This document shows, in pieces, positions 22,647 through 31,353 of a DNA stretch of 64,000 bases (the stretch's first letter is position 1; every line of letters starts with the position of its first letter). The position numbers were made by a program, and so were the translations under genes. The DNA comes from JAISFI01 sp031553775. GTDB taxonomy: Bacteria; Bacteroidota; Bacteroidia; Bacteroidales; Azobacteroidaceae. Below the pieces are notes generated by a model, which saw nothing but the letters and a program-made list of their open reading frames with translations, did no database searches and was not told where the DNA came from. The stretch lies in contig JAVBLA010000005.1 of assembly GCA_031553775.1 (NCBI GenBank), positions 124,001 to 188,000 on the forward strand, given 5' to 3'.

Positions 22647-25436
22647 CTAAAGTTTTTCAGATAAGAACTTACCGGTATAGGAGGCCGGGCAGGAAGCAAC
22701 TTCCTCCGGAGTCCCTGTGCAAACGATCATTCCACCGTTTTTTCCTCCTTCAGGGCCGATATCAATGATATAATCGGCACATTTGATCACATCCATGTTG
22801 TGTTCGATGATCACAATGGTATGTCCTCTGGCAACCAAAGCATCGAAGGTTTTCAATAATGTTTTGATGTCATGGAAATGCAAACCGGTAGTCGGTTCGT
22901 CAAAAATAAAGATGGAGGGTTCCTGCTTTTCTTCGCCGAGGAAATAAGCCAGCTTTACCCGTTGATTTTCTCCTCCCGAGAGGGTGGAAGAGGCTTGCCC
23001 CAGTTTGATATATCCCAAACCTACATCCTGCAAGGGTTTTAATCGTTTCAGAATTTTCTTTTCCTGGCTTCCCTTATGTTCTCCGAAAAACTCTATGGCC
23101 TGGTTGATCGTCATTTCCAATACATCGTGAATACTGGCTCCCCGGTACTCCACTTCCAGGATCTCCTGCTGGAACCGTTTTCCATGACAGGCTTCGCATT
23201 CCAGTGTCAGATCGGCCATGAATTGCATTTCGACAGTAATACTGCCGTCTCCTTTACATTCTTCACATCTTCCGCCGGGAACGTTGAAAGAGAAGAATGC
23301 CGGGGTGAATCCCATTTGTTTTGATAAAGCCTGATCGGCAAAAAGCTTCCGGATCTCATCGTAAGCCTTGATATAAGTCACCGGATTCGAACGGGAAGAT
23401 TTTCCGATCGGATTCTGGTCGACAAACTCGACGTGTTTCACCAGATGTATGTCTCCCGATACTGAAGAACAATTGACTGGTATGCCTGTGGGTTCTCCCA
23501 AATCACGTCGCACGGCCTGATAAAAAACATCCCTGACCAAGGATGATTTCCCTGATCCACTCACCCCTGTAACCACAGTAATTACATTCAATGGGAATTT
23601 GACATCTACAGATTGCAGGTTATTCTGGCGGGCACCCTTGATCTCGATATAATTGTTCCATTTCCTCCGGGGAAAGGTGGGGAGAATCTGCTCTTCTCCG
23701 GTCAGGTAGCGCACAGTAAAGCTTTCCGTTGCTTTTTCCAGATGATTCACATCTCCTTGGTAGACAATTTCTCCACCCAGGCGACCGGCTAAAGGCCCAA
23801 TATCGATGATATAATCGGCCGAACGGATAATCTCTTCATCATGTTCCACTACCACCACAGTATTTCCTAATTGTTGAAGCTGGCGGAGTACCTTGATCAG
23901 CAAACCGGTGTCCCGGGAATGCAATCCGATGCTCGGTTCATCCAATACATATAATGATCCTACTAAGCTGCTTCCCAGAGAGGTGGAAAGGTTAATCCGC
24001 TGACTTTCTCCTCCCGACAGGGAAGATGAAAGCCGGTTCAAAGTCAGATACCCTAGTCCTACATCCAATAAAAACTGGATCCGGGATTCGATTTCCTTCA
24101 TGATTCTTTTAGAAACCAAAACTTCCTGTTCGGTTAGTTCCAGGCTTGAAAAAAAAGCTTTCAGGTCGGTGATCGGCATCAATACCAGGTCGGTAATCGA
24201 TTTCCCGCCGATTTTTACATACTGAGCTTCCGGTTTGAGCCGCGTACCTTTACAGGTGGGACAGATGGTTTTTCCGCGGTAACGTGCCAACATTACACGG
24301 AATTGTACTTTATAGAGATTTTCTTCCACATAATGATGAAAGAAATAATTAATACCATATAAATCGGGTTTGCCCTCCCAAAGCAATTCCTTTTCTTCGT
24401 CTGAAAGTTCTATGTACGGTTTATGGATAGGGAAATTGTATTTACCGGATTTTTCAATAAACCAGCGTTTGAATTCGCCCATCTTTTCACCTTTCCAACA
24501 GGCTATCGCGTCGTCGTACAATGACAAGGTTTTATTGGGAATTACCAGATCTTCATCAATCCCGATCGTTCTGCCGAATCCCTCACAGCGGGGGCAGGCA
24601 CCTGCCGGGCTGTTGAAATTGAACATCATCTCTGTCGGCTCTTCGAACAACATCCCGTCTGCTTCGAATTTCTTGGAAAAAGTTTTGGATTCCACGCCCT
24701 TCTCCGTATAAAACCGGACGATACAAGTGTTGTTCCCCTCAAAAAAAGCAGTCTCCACCGAGTCGAACAGACGGCTTATGGTTTGTTTTTCGGAAGATGC
24801 CGTTAAACGGTCGATTACCAACAGTATCTTGTTGGCGGGAGGGATTTGTTCCATCCCGAGGACTTCATCTATCCGGTAAGCCGTATCTCCCACTTCCAGC
24901 CGCGAATAGCCTTCTTTCTGAAGAATTTCCAATTGTTCGCGGATATTCCGGTTTTGCCGGATCTGAACCGGAGCCAGCACCATGATACGGGTGCCTTCCG
25001 GATATTTCAGCATTTTGTTGATTACATCGCCTGCCTGGTGCTTTTTCACAACACTTCCCGAAACGGGAGAAATTGTCCTTCCGATGCGGGCGAACAGCAA
25101 GCGCATATAATCATATATTTCAGTCGATGTTCCTACGGTGGAGCGGGGATTGCGGGTATTAACCTTTTGTTCGATAGCAATGGCAGGTGGAATACCTTTG
25201 ATATAATCGCATTCCGGTTTTCCCATCCGTCCGAGAAACTGGCGGGCGTACGAAGACAGGCTTTCCACATACCTGCGTTGCCCTTCCGCATATAAAGTAT
25301 CGAATGCCAGAGAAGATTTTCCGGAACCGGATAAACCGGTAATCACCACAAATTGATTCCGGGGAATCTCGACATCTACGTTTTTGAGATTGTTGACTCT
25401 TGCTCCTTTGATAAGGATATGTTGATTTTCACTCAT
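22647..25436 (-). CDS. uvrA: Excinuclease ABC subunit A
   Basis: The 929-residue DNA-damage sensor of nucleotide excision repair has two ABC ATPase modules. The first has Walker A GLSGSGKSS at 34-42 and signature LSGGESQRINL; the second has GVSGSGKSS and LSGGENQRVKLA. Zinc-binding Cys pairs are present (CPRCEGFG, CPTCKGTR, CEECKGDGS, CEACHGKR). The length is normal for UvrA. The stop of the DUF2461 gene upstream overlaps its start by four bases, so both are in one operon. Confidence 0.98.
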   Translation of the reverse strand: MSENQHILIKGARVNNLKNVDVEIPRNQFVVITGLSGSGKSSLAFDTLYAEGQRRYVESLSSYARQFLGRMGKPECDYIKGIPPAIAIEQKVNTRNPRSTVGTSTEIYDYMRLLFARIGRTISPVSGSVVKKHQAGDVINKMLKYPEGTRIMVLAPVQIRQNRNIREQLEILQKEGYSRLEVGDTAYRIDEVLGMEQIPPANKILLVIDRLTASSEKQTISRLFDSVETAFFEGNNTCIVRFYTEKGVESKTFSKKFEADGMLFEEPTEMMFNFNSPAGACPRCEGFGRTIGIDEDLVIPNKTLSLYDDAIACWKGEKMGEFKRWFIEKSGKYNFPIHKPYIELSDEEKELLWEGKPDLYGINYFFHHYVEENLYKVQFRVMLARYRGKTICPTCKGTRLKPEAQYVKIGGKSITDLVLMPITDLKAFFSSLELTEQEVLVSKRIMKEIESRIQFLLDVGLGYLTLNRLSSSLSGGESQRINLSTSLGSSLVGSLYVLDEPSIGLHSRDTGLLIKVLRQLQQLGNTVVVVEHDEEIIRSADYIIDIGPLAGRLGGEIVYQGDVNHLEKATESFTVRYLTGEEQILPTFPRRKWNNYIEIKGARQNNLQSVDVKFPLNVITVVTGVSGSGKSSLVRDVFYQAVRRDLGEPTGIPVNCSSVSGDIHLVKHVEFVDQNPIGKSSRSNPVTYIKAYDEIRKLFADQALSKQMGFTPAFFSFNVPGGRCEECKGDGSITVEMQFMADLTLECEACHGKRFQQEILEVEYRGASIHDVLEMTINQAIEFFGEHKGSQEKKILKRLKPLQDVGLGYIKLGQASSTLSGGENQRVKLAYFLGEEKQEPSIFIFDEPTTGLHFHDIKTLLKTFDALVARGHTIVIIEHNMDVIKCADYIIDIGPEGGKNGGMIVCTGTPEEVASCPASYTGKFLSEKL

Positions 25437-26104
25437 TCGTCTAAGAAAAATTGATACAAGTCTTTCATCGCAGTGAAATCATCTTCTAACTGCAAACGGA
25501 TCCTTTCATCGAAAACTTCGTCTCCTATAGGGCAATTTTTCATCAACCAGACACTTTTACGTTGCATCCAGGGTTGGAAGTAATCGTCTAATTCGTTGGA
25601 TAATGCACGTTTGTACAGTTCTCCATCTACCTGGAATTTTCTTTTTCCCGTTAATCCGGATGTGATCGATTGGAAATAGGAGGGATCTTCTACTACTCTG
25701 GAACGAAAATCTTCCATGGTTTGCTTATTAGCCATATAGAGCCCCATTCCATACAGGTATCCCTTTGCGGAGAGCTCCATAAAAAAACCGGGGAAATTCT
25801 CCCAGTTTGTCACCGGACGTTGAAAAGTCATCCATAAACAGGTTTTATAAGGAGTCTTATCTTTTGAAAAGCGGGTATCCCTGTATATCCGTGATAACAC
25901 ACGGTGAGGCCGGAGTTCGAATCTCGGGTCTATGCCGTACATAGCGGGGGTCATTGCAGCGATCATTGCCCTGAACGGTTCCAACAATTCTTTTTCATAG
26001 ACTTGCTTATTGGCGTCGAACCAGGGTTTATAATTGTTTTCTTCCAAATCCTTGAAAAATTGTATGGTTGCGGGTGTAAAACCACTGAATTTTACTGTTT
26101 CCAT
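25433..26104 (-). CDS. DUF2461 family protein
   Basis: The 223-residue cytoplasmic protein has the family's opening FTPATIQFFKDLEENNYKPWF and the conserved RIYRDTRFSKDKTPYKT segment with basic and acidic residues. Family members are widespread in Bacteroidota, and I know of no established biochemical role. Its four-base overlap with uvrA may hint at a link with DNA repair, but this is only context. A TATCTTTG box lies 20 bases before the start. Confidence 0.9.
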   Translation of the reverse strand: METVKFSGFTPATIQFFKDLEENNYKPWFDANKQVYEKELLEPFRAMIAAMTPAMYGIDPRFELRPHRVLSRIYRDTRFSKDKTPYKTCLWMTFQRPVTNWENFPGFFMELSAKGYLYGMGLYMANKQTMEDFRSRVVEDPSYFQSITSGLTGKRKFQVDGELYKRALSNELDDYFQPWMQRKSVWLMKNCPIGDEVFDERIRLQLEDDFTAMKDLYQFFLDE

Positions 26105-26123
26105 GTTGGATAATTTTAATCTG

Positions 26124-26131
26124 CAAAGATA
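26124..26131 (-). promoter_or_regulatory. -7 promoter element of the DUF2461-uvrA operon
   Basis: TATCTTTG on the minus strand, 20 bases before the ATG at 26104. Confidence 0.65.
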
Positions 26132-26171
26132 GGATATTTCTCAAAATTTCGTATTATCGGCAAGAAACAAT

Positions 26172-26179
26172 TATCTTTG
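26172..26179 (+). promoter_or_regulatory. -7 promoter element of the GHL10 gene
   Basis: TATCTTTG on the plus strand. It would give a leader of about 125 bases that includes a short tandem repeat. Confidence 0.55.
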
Positions 26180-26268
26180 TAACCTTAACAATATGCTAAT
26201 AAAATCTATACATACCAATTATATACCAAACAATGCATCCAGAATTCATTGTCAACCGAACACGACCT

Positions 26269-26306
26269 TAACCAATTTTCAATTCTCAATTTTCAATTTT
26301 CAATTC
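26269..26306 (+). repeat. Short tandem repeat TTTTCAATT in a leader
   Basis: Four imperfect copies of a nine-base unit (TTTTCAATT, TCTCAATT, TTTTCAATT, TTTTCAATT) end just before the ATG at 26309. Confidence 0.7.
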
Positions 26307-26308
26307 AT

Positions 26309-27811
26309 ATGAAACGAATACTATTCCTGCTACTTTCTCTTTTTCTGGCATTTTGCCTGACGGCCCAAATTACGGCTAAACGTGAATTCCGTGGTGTTTG
26401 GGTACATGTTATCGGCCAATCGCATTATCAGAATATGACGCCCGAAGAAATGAAAGATTATTTTGTCCGGATGCTGGATGATTTTCAGCGGGATCATATC
26501 AATGCCATTATTTTTCAGGTAAGACCTACCGCCGATGCTTTTTATTATTCGGAAATTGAACCCTGGAGCCGGTATTTCACCGGAAAACAGGGACTTTCTC
26601 CCGTTACGCCTTTCGATCCGATGGCTTTTATGATCGAAGCCTGCCATGAAAGGAATATGGAGTTCCATGCCTGGCTTAATCCTTACCGGGTAACAGCCGG
26701 AAGCAGTGATGTTCTTCATGAATCGCATATTTACTATCAACATCCCGAATGGTTTGTTAAACATGGTAAACAAATTTATTTTGACCCTGGTATCCCGGAG
26801 TGCCGGAAGCATATTTGCCGGGTGGTTCGTGATATTGTCAAAAGATATGATGTGGATGCTATACACATGGACGACTATTTCTATCCGTATCCTATTCCCG
26901 GGGAACCATTTCCGGATGATAACAGTTTCCTGAGATATGGAAGGCTACAGGGTTTTCTTCCTTCTCAAAAAGACGATTGGCGCCGGAACAATGTCAACCA
27001 ATTGATTCAGGAGATACGTCACAACATTATTGTAGAAAAACCGTGGGTGCGTTTCGGTATCAGTCCTTTCGGAATTTATAGAAATAAAAAAAGTACCCCG
27101 GACGGTTCAGGAAGCGATACTAATGGATTGCAAAACTACGACGAGCTTTATGCCGATATCAAACTCTGGGTGGAAAAAGGCTGGATCGATTACAACCTGC
27201 CACAGATTTACTGGAACATAGGTACACAGGCAGCCGACTACGAAACCCTGATCAAATGGTGGAGCCAAAATAATTTCGGAGCGCACCTGTACATCGGACA
27301 AGATGTGGGTCGTACCATGAAAGCTCCGGAATCCGAACATCAACTTACCCGGAAAATGCAGTTGGAACGAAGTACACCGGCTGTTTACGGCAATTGCTTT
27401 TGGCCAGGTTACGAACTGATGAAAAATACGGGAGGCATCCGGGACAGTCTCAGGGATAATTATCAACGCTATCCGGCTTTGATCCCTGCCTATCAGCATT
27501 TGCATAACAAACAACCCAAAGATGTCAAAAGCCTGAAAGAGGAATGGACCGCGCAGGGATATCTGCTTCATTGGAAGAGAAACGGTGACCTGTCGAATCC
27601 GGAAGCCGTTCAATATTTTGTTATCTATCGCTTTGCAGATAAGGAAAAAGTGAATCTGGAAGACCCTTCCAAAATAGTAAAAATCACCCGGAATACGTAT
27701 TATCAATTACCATATAATGATGGAAAAGAGAAATACAAATATGTGGTAACAACGGTCGACCGCTTTCATAACGAATCTAAAAAAGGGAAATCAAAGACCG
27801 TGAAGTTGTAA
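26309..27811 (+). CDS. Secreted GHL10-like (YddW/DUF187) glycoside hydrolase
   Basis: The 500-residue protein has a signal peptide (1-19, ending CLTAQ). The TIM-barrel domain (about 25-390) shows family hallmarks: EFRGVWVHV near the start, FQVRPTADAFY, FHAWLNPYR, and the acidic IHMDDYFYPYP motif expected to hold catalytic residues. A fibronectin-III-like domain occupies about 405-500. Family members are thought to act on peptidoglycan glycan strands or related polymers; the substrate is inferred. An upstream in-frame GTG-type extension runs through the tandem repeat, so the ATG at 26309 is preferred. Confidence 0.92.
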   Translation: MKRILFLLLSLFLAFCLTAQITAKREFRGVWVHVIGQSHYQNMTPEEMKDYFVRMLDDFQRDHINAIIFQVRPTADAFYYSEIEPWSRYFTGKQGLSPVTPFDPMAFMIEACHERNMEFHAWLNPYRVTAGSSDVLHESHIYYQHPEWFVKHGKQIYFDPGIPECRKHICRVVRDIVKRYDVDAIHMDDYFYPYPIPGEPFPDDNSFLRYGRLQGFLPSQKDDWRRNNVNQLIQEIRHNIIVEKPWVRFGISPFGIYRNKKSTPDGSGSDTNGLQNYDELYADIKLWVEKGWIDYNLPQIYWNIGTQAADYETLIKWWSQNNFGAHLYIGQDVGRTMKAPESEHQLTRKMQLERSTPAVYGNCFWPGYELMKNTGGIRDSLRDNYQRYPALIPAYQHLHNKQPKDVKSLKEEWTAQGYLLHWKRNGDLSNPEAVQYFVIYRFADKEKVNLEDPSKIVKITRNTYYQLPYNDGKEKYKYVVTTVDRFHNESKKGKSKTVKL

Positions 27812-27841
27812 AAACAAGTTTCCCGGGAAACAAAATCTTTT

Positions 27842-27849
27842 TAGATTTG
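27842..27849 (+). promoter_or_regulatory. -7 promoter element of the 170-residue lipoprotein gene
   Basis: TAGATTTG matches TAnnTTTG, 53 bases before the ATG at 27902. Confidence 0.5.
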
Positions 27850-27901
27850 TTGTTTATTTGGGTATTATGTACTTTTTTATATAACTTAAAATTTTATTTC
27901 T

Positions 27902-28414
27902 ATGAAATCAACAATCATTTCTGCCTTAGCTTTACTGGCAATTCTTGTATCCTGTTCCAACAAAACTACGAAAACTGAAACACAAACGCCAGCAGGTCAA
28001 CCGGCAGTTGTTGCTCCAGGCCCTGTAATTACACAGGAATTGACAGGCTACTTCCTCAAAAATACCTATCAACAGAAAGAAGATGTTAAATTGCTGATTT
28101 TTAACAATGAAACATCCTTTAAAGATGTTTTCGGAATGGGTAAAACGATGACAAATCAGATTATCGAACCGGATTTCGCAACCAGTTTCGTTGGTGCGAT
28201 TGCTATGAAGTCCACCCCGATGCAAACGACTATTACGCTGGAAAAAGCGAATATAGAAAATGGCACCTGCAATGTATATGTAAACGTAAAAACAGGAGAA
28301 AAGCAAAGCTTTACTTCTACTCCAGTTTATATTTTTACACTGGAAAAAGCAATTCCGGCTAAACAGGTTCAACTGTTTGTGAATGGGGAGAAGAAGGATC
28401 TTGTGAGTTTTTAA
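27902..28414 (+). CDS. Lipoprotein of unknown function
   Basis: The 170-residue protein has a lipoprotein signal peptide (ILVSC, Cys18) and a Thr/Gln/Pro-rich linker (about 20-42). A single compact mixed domain follows, with strands around LTGYFLKNTY, VKLLIFNNETSFKDVFG and a C-terminal strand VQLFVNGEKKDL. It is probably soluble in the periplasm and tethered to a membrane. I do not recognise a named family. It has its own promoter, and the terminator hairpin begins within a few bases of its stop codon. Confidence 0.8.
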   Translation: MKSTIISALALLAILVSCSNKTTKTETQTPAGQPAVVAPGPVITQELTGYFLKNTYQQKEDVKLLIFNNETSFKDVFGMGKTMTNQIIEPDFATSFVGAIAMKSTPMQTTITLEKANIENGTCNVYVNVKTGEKQSFTSTPVYIFTLEKAIPAKQVQLFVNGEKKDLVSF

Positions 28415-28463
28415 AATTAAAAAATCGTGTAAGCCTTTTTGAAATTGGTTTACACGATTTTTA
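28404..28463 (+). terminator. Terminator hairpin, copy A of a 60-bp direct repeat
   Basis: The stem AAAATCGTGTAA / TTACACGATTTT is followed by T. It starts inside the stop region of the lipoprotein gene. A near-identical copy occurs at 31248-31306: the first 31 bases (28404-28434) and the last 20 are identical, with changes confined to the loop. Confidence 0.85.
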
Positions 28464-28477
28464 TCGAATAACGAATT

Positions 28478-29671
28478 TTAATACAAAAATCCGAATAACC
28501 ACAGCGGAATTTTATTTTCGTATCCGTATTCAATATCATCGGCAACCACAAAGGCATTGGTAATTGAATAAATTTGCCGGTTGTTTTTACTTTTTCCGCC
28601 AATTTCAAATGTATATTTTTTATCAATCATGAAATCACCTTTTTCGGGGTATTCTATTGTATGCTTATAACTTAGCTGATTAAGGAAAAAAGTTTCACGT
28701 ACATTTCCCAAATTCGCACGATTGTCAGCCAAAAGGTATGACAAATTTGTATTTTCTAGAAAAATTTTATCAGGTTTTTGCAATTTGCTCATCCCTATAT
28801 TATTACGGTAAAGATGTTTCGTTAAATGTGTTTCCTGTAAATAGTGTAGATAACTGACCAAAGTGCTGCGATTGATGCCAATATGTTCACTGATTTTCTG
28901 TACATTAGGCGTAAACGGTGCACTTTCGGCAATAACCAAAAGCAATTGCTTCAATCGTTTAATGTACGAAATATCGACATTACGCAAAAGAGGTAATTCA
29001 ATTTCGAGGATAAGGTTTATAACTTCCTCCAGTTGACTGTAATACAAGTCATCCATTTCAAAAGAAAACGGATAATAACCTTTTTCAAGATAATCAGTAA
29101 AGTACTGTAGGGGTTTTATTTTTTTCAAAATTTCAGTAGAACATTCACGTTGATTTTCCAATATTTCCTGTAATGTATAAATTGGAAAATTTTCCGTCCG
29201 GCTCATATTCAGATATTCCCGAAACGACAAGCCCTGCATTTCATAAGTCACAGCACGGCGACTCAAATCAGTACGGGCATTCAGGATTTCGAGCAATGAT
29301 GAACCGGTAAAAACAATTTTCAGTTCAGGAAAATCATCATAGGCATTCTTCAACTCCTGTGACCAATTGGGATATTTATGCACTTCATCAAGAAAAAGGT
29401 GTGTTCCACCACGTTTGACAAAGCGATCGATCAACTCACTTAGCTTGTGTTCTGCAAACCAAATATTATCCAAACTTGCATATAAAACCGAATTGTCTTT
29501 AGGAAAAGCAAGTTTTATCCGTTGCAAAAGCAACGTAGTTTTACCAACACCTCGTGCTCCGCGAATACCAATCAGTCGACTATTCCATTGAATATCATTC
29601 ATTAAACTACGTACGAAGTTTGTTTGAACTCGTTCTGTTTTTTGGTATGATTTTTCAAATAAGGTTTCCAT
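28478..29671 (-). CDS. AAA ATPase with C-terminal winged helix (AAA_14/DUF4143-like)
   Basis: The 397-residue cytoplasmic protein has Walker A GARGVGKTT at 38-46, Walker B THLFLDEVHK near 90-98 and sensor motif IVFTGSSLLE. A winged-helix segment follows (about 285-310, VQKISEHIGINRSTLVSYL), then the C-terminal DUF4143-like domain ending in an endonuclease-like GKSKNNRQ region. Such single-gene ATPases are frequent in Bacteroidota accessory regions, often near mobile or defence genes; their role is not settled. Its promoter is surrounded by TTTTGCTTATT repeats that look like operator sites. It is flanked by the direct-repeat hairpins and is probably horizontally acquired. Confidence 0.88.
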   Translation of the reverse strand: METLFEKSYQKTERVQTNFVRSLMNDIQWNSRLIGIRGARGVGKTTLLLQRIKLAFPKDNSVLYASLDNIWFAEHKLSELIDRFVKRGGTHLFLDEVHKYPNWSQELKNAYDDFPELKIVFTGSSLLEILNARTDLSRRAVTYEMQGLSFREYLNMSRTENFPIYTLQEILENQRECSTEILKKIKPLQYFTDYLEKGYYPFSFEMDDLYYSQLEEVINLILEIELPLLRNVDISYIKRLKQLLLVIAESAPFTPNVQKISEHIGINRSTLVSYLHYLQETHLTKHLYRNNIGMSKLQKPDKIFLENTNLSYLLADNRANLGNVRETFFLNQLSYKHTIEYPEKGDFMIDKKYTFEIGGKSKNNRQIYSITNAFVVADDIEYGYENKIPLWLFGFLY

Positions 29672-29676
29672 ATTTC

Positions 29677-29737
29677 AATTTTGCTTATTATGATAGACAA
29701 AATTACTGTATTTTGCTTATTGTAACAAGCAAAATTG
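29677..29737 (-). promoter_or_regulatory. Promoter with three operator-like repeats upstream of the ATPase
   Basis: On the minus strand TTG (29728-29726), a 20-base spacer and TAATTTTG (29705-29698) form a canonical promoter. TTTTGCTTATT occurs at 29679-29689 and 29711-29721, and inverted (as AACAAGCAAAA) at 29724-29734. The sites thus lie over the -33 region, in the spacer and downstream of the start. Confidence 0.65.
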
Positions 29738-29761
29738 AATATTTTTTGTATGTTTTAATAA

Positions 29762-31243
29762 TTACAATCTGATTACTTCTACCTTTACCTGTTTGTAATC
29801 TTCCATGGCCATCCCGATTCCGGCACCAATGTAAGTAGGATCACATACGACAAACTTTTTGTTGTCAATAGTCAAGTAATCTCCGGGGATATCTTCCGGG
29901 AGATGAACCGCTGTAGCTAAATGGTTGGGATATAATAACAGCACAGTTTCTAAATTTAATAAATCCTTGACCAATATCGAGTATAAAATGGAGCGATCTT
30001 CACAATCATTGTAAGGATAAAAGAAATTTTCATCAGCAAAGAAAGCCCGTTCATAGCCAAATTGCTGGTCGTCTGTTTGATATTTGAAGGCTGTTTGAAG
30101 AAAGTTGAGCAATATTCCGGCGGCTTCCGTTTTACTTTTTCCGGTAATAATGTGCATCAATGCGGGATAAAGCGTTTGCTTTATGGTTTCGCTCAAACCG
30201 GCTAATGCATATAAATCATACCTGGAAGACAAAGGATAGTTGTTATAAAAATCGATCAGATTTTGATTGGTTTGTACTGTTATTTGGATTTCAGGATGGC
30301 GTTTCGATGTGAAAATTTTGGGTATTGTTAACTTCTCTGTCAGCTTAGGTTGTCCGGTCTGCCATGAAAAATATTGCTCTTTTGGAAATTCGTGATTACA
30401 GATATAAAATGCTTGCCCTTTCAGTTCTTTGTTCATCACATAGTATTTTACTCCGTTGATATTTAGGAACGTATACTCATAAATGGGTTCCTGAAAAGGG
30501 ATCAGTAAGGCTAAACGATTGTTTGTCCGGGCAAGGCGTACTTTGTAACCCGATTGAGTGAGAATGAACATCTGCAATAAAACCGCTTCGTTACTTTCTT
30601 TACCTAAAAATCTATCGGATAAGTTTTTGAGCAATTGCATATAACCCCAATCGCACAAATTCAGTTGGTTACGCAGATTGAGACAATCACTTATCAAAGC
30701 ATCATATTGATTACCGGCTAAGATTTCCCAAGCCTTTGCTGTACTTTCTTCAGAAGCATCGCGTAACGAAAATAGTAATGTGTTATCCAGGGTTACTTTA
30801 CATTCCGTATTATAAAAGAGAAACGAAAACTCAGGCTTAACAATCTCCGGTAATGGAGTTTCCGGTGGTGTCGGTATTTGAATGGGTGATATAGGTTTTG
30901 GACGAGGTGTTGGGGTAGGTAAAGGTATTACTTTCCCAAATGGTAATGGTTCTGTAGTCGGTTTATTTTCCGGTTCCACTACCGGTGGTGTTATGGGATC
31001 GGGCGATGGGGGAATAGGAATACCTTCTGAAGCCTGAAATTTTTCCCACGATTGGCTCATAAATTCGGCGAACTCAGCGTTGACTTGTGCCCGGAAATCC
31101 CGGAATTCTTGCTCGCTTTTCGCTTTGAATGTTTCGAATTCCTGGTTGCTTTGTTTACGCCAGTTGTCGAAATCATTTTGGGCGTATATACCGGAAGATG
31201 TGAAACAAAAGATTCCGATAGTCAATAATATGTTTTTCTTCAT
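29762..31243 (-). CDS. Exported transglutaminase-like protein with coiled coil and proline-rich linker
   Basis: The 493-residue protein has a signal peptide (1-21, ending IYAQ). Residues 22-70 are a helical region with repeated F-x-x-F/EF-x-x-F patterns (NQEFETFKAK, EQEFRDFRAQ, NAEFAEFMSQ), likely a coiled coil. A proline-rich linker covers about 75-140. The C-terminal domain has a papain-like/transglutaminase triad pattern: Cys414 in NDCEDRS, His447 in LATAVHLP and Asp468 in VCDPTY. It may cross-link, cleave or only bind peptides in the periplasm; activity is unproven. The ATG is immediately preceded by copy B of the hairpin repeat, which would lie in its leader. Confidence 0.82.
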   Translation of the reverse strand: MKKNILLTIGIFCFTSSGIYAQNDFDNWRKQSNQEFETFKAKSEQEFRDFRAQVNAEFAEFMSQSWEKFQASEGIPIPPSPDPITPPVVEPENKPTTEPLPFGKVIPLPTPTPRPKPISPIQIPTPPETPLPEIVKPEFSFLFYNTECKVTLDNTLLFSLRDASEESTAKAWEILAGNQYDALISDCLNLRNQLNLCDWGYMQLLKNLSDRFLGKESNEAVLLQMFILTQSGYKVRLARTNNRLALLIPFQEPIYEYTFLNINGVKYYVMNKELKGQAFYICNHEFPKEQYFSWQTGQPKLTEKLTIPKIFTSKRHPEIQITVQTNQNLIDFYNNYPLSSRYDLYALAGLSETIKQTLYPALMHIITGKSKTEAAGILLNFLQTAFKYQTDDQQFGYERAFFADENFFYPYNDCEDRSILYSILVKDLLNLETVLLLYPNHLATAVHLPEDIPGDYLTIDNKKFVVCDPTYIGAGIGMAMEDYKQVKVEVIRL

Positions 31244-31247
31244 TTTA

Positions 31248-31306
31248 TGAGTTTTTAAAATTAAAAAATCGTGTAAGCTTTTGGAGATTGGTTTACACGA
31301 TTTTTA
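31248..31306 (-). repeat. Hairpin, copy B of the 60-bp direct repeat
   Basis: The first 31 bases match 28404-28434 exactly, and 31287-31306 match 28444-28463 exactly. On the minus strand the stem is followed by six T and the ATG of the transglutaminase-like gene lies about 20 bases on, so here the hairpin would form a leader terminator rather than a 3' end. Confidence 0.85.
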
Positions 31307-31316
31307 CAGCAATTTG

Positions 31317-31347
31317 TTTGTTATGCTGATAATATGTTGTACCTTTG
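31317..31347 (+). promoter_or_regulatory. Canonical promoter with no downstream protein gene
   Basis: TTTG at 31317-31320, a 19-base spacer and TACCTTTG at 31340-31347 form one of the best Bacteroidota promoter matches in the window. Confidence 0.75.
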
Positions 31348-31353
31348 TCAAAC

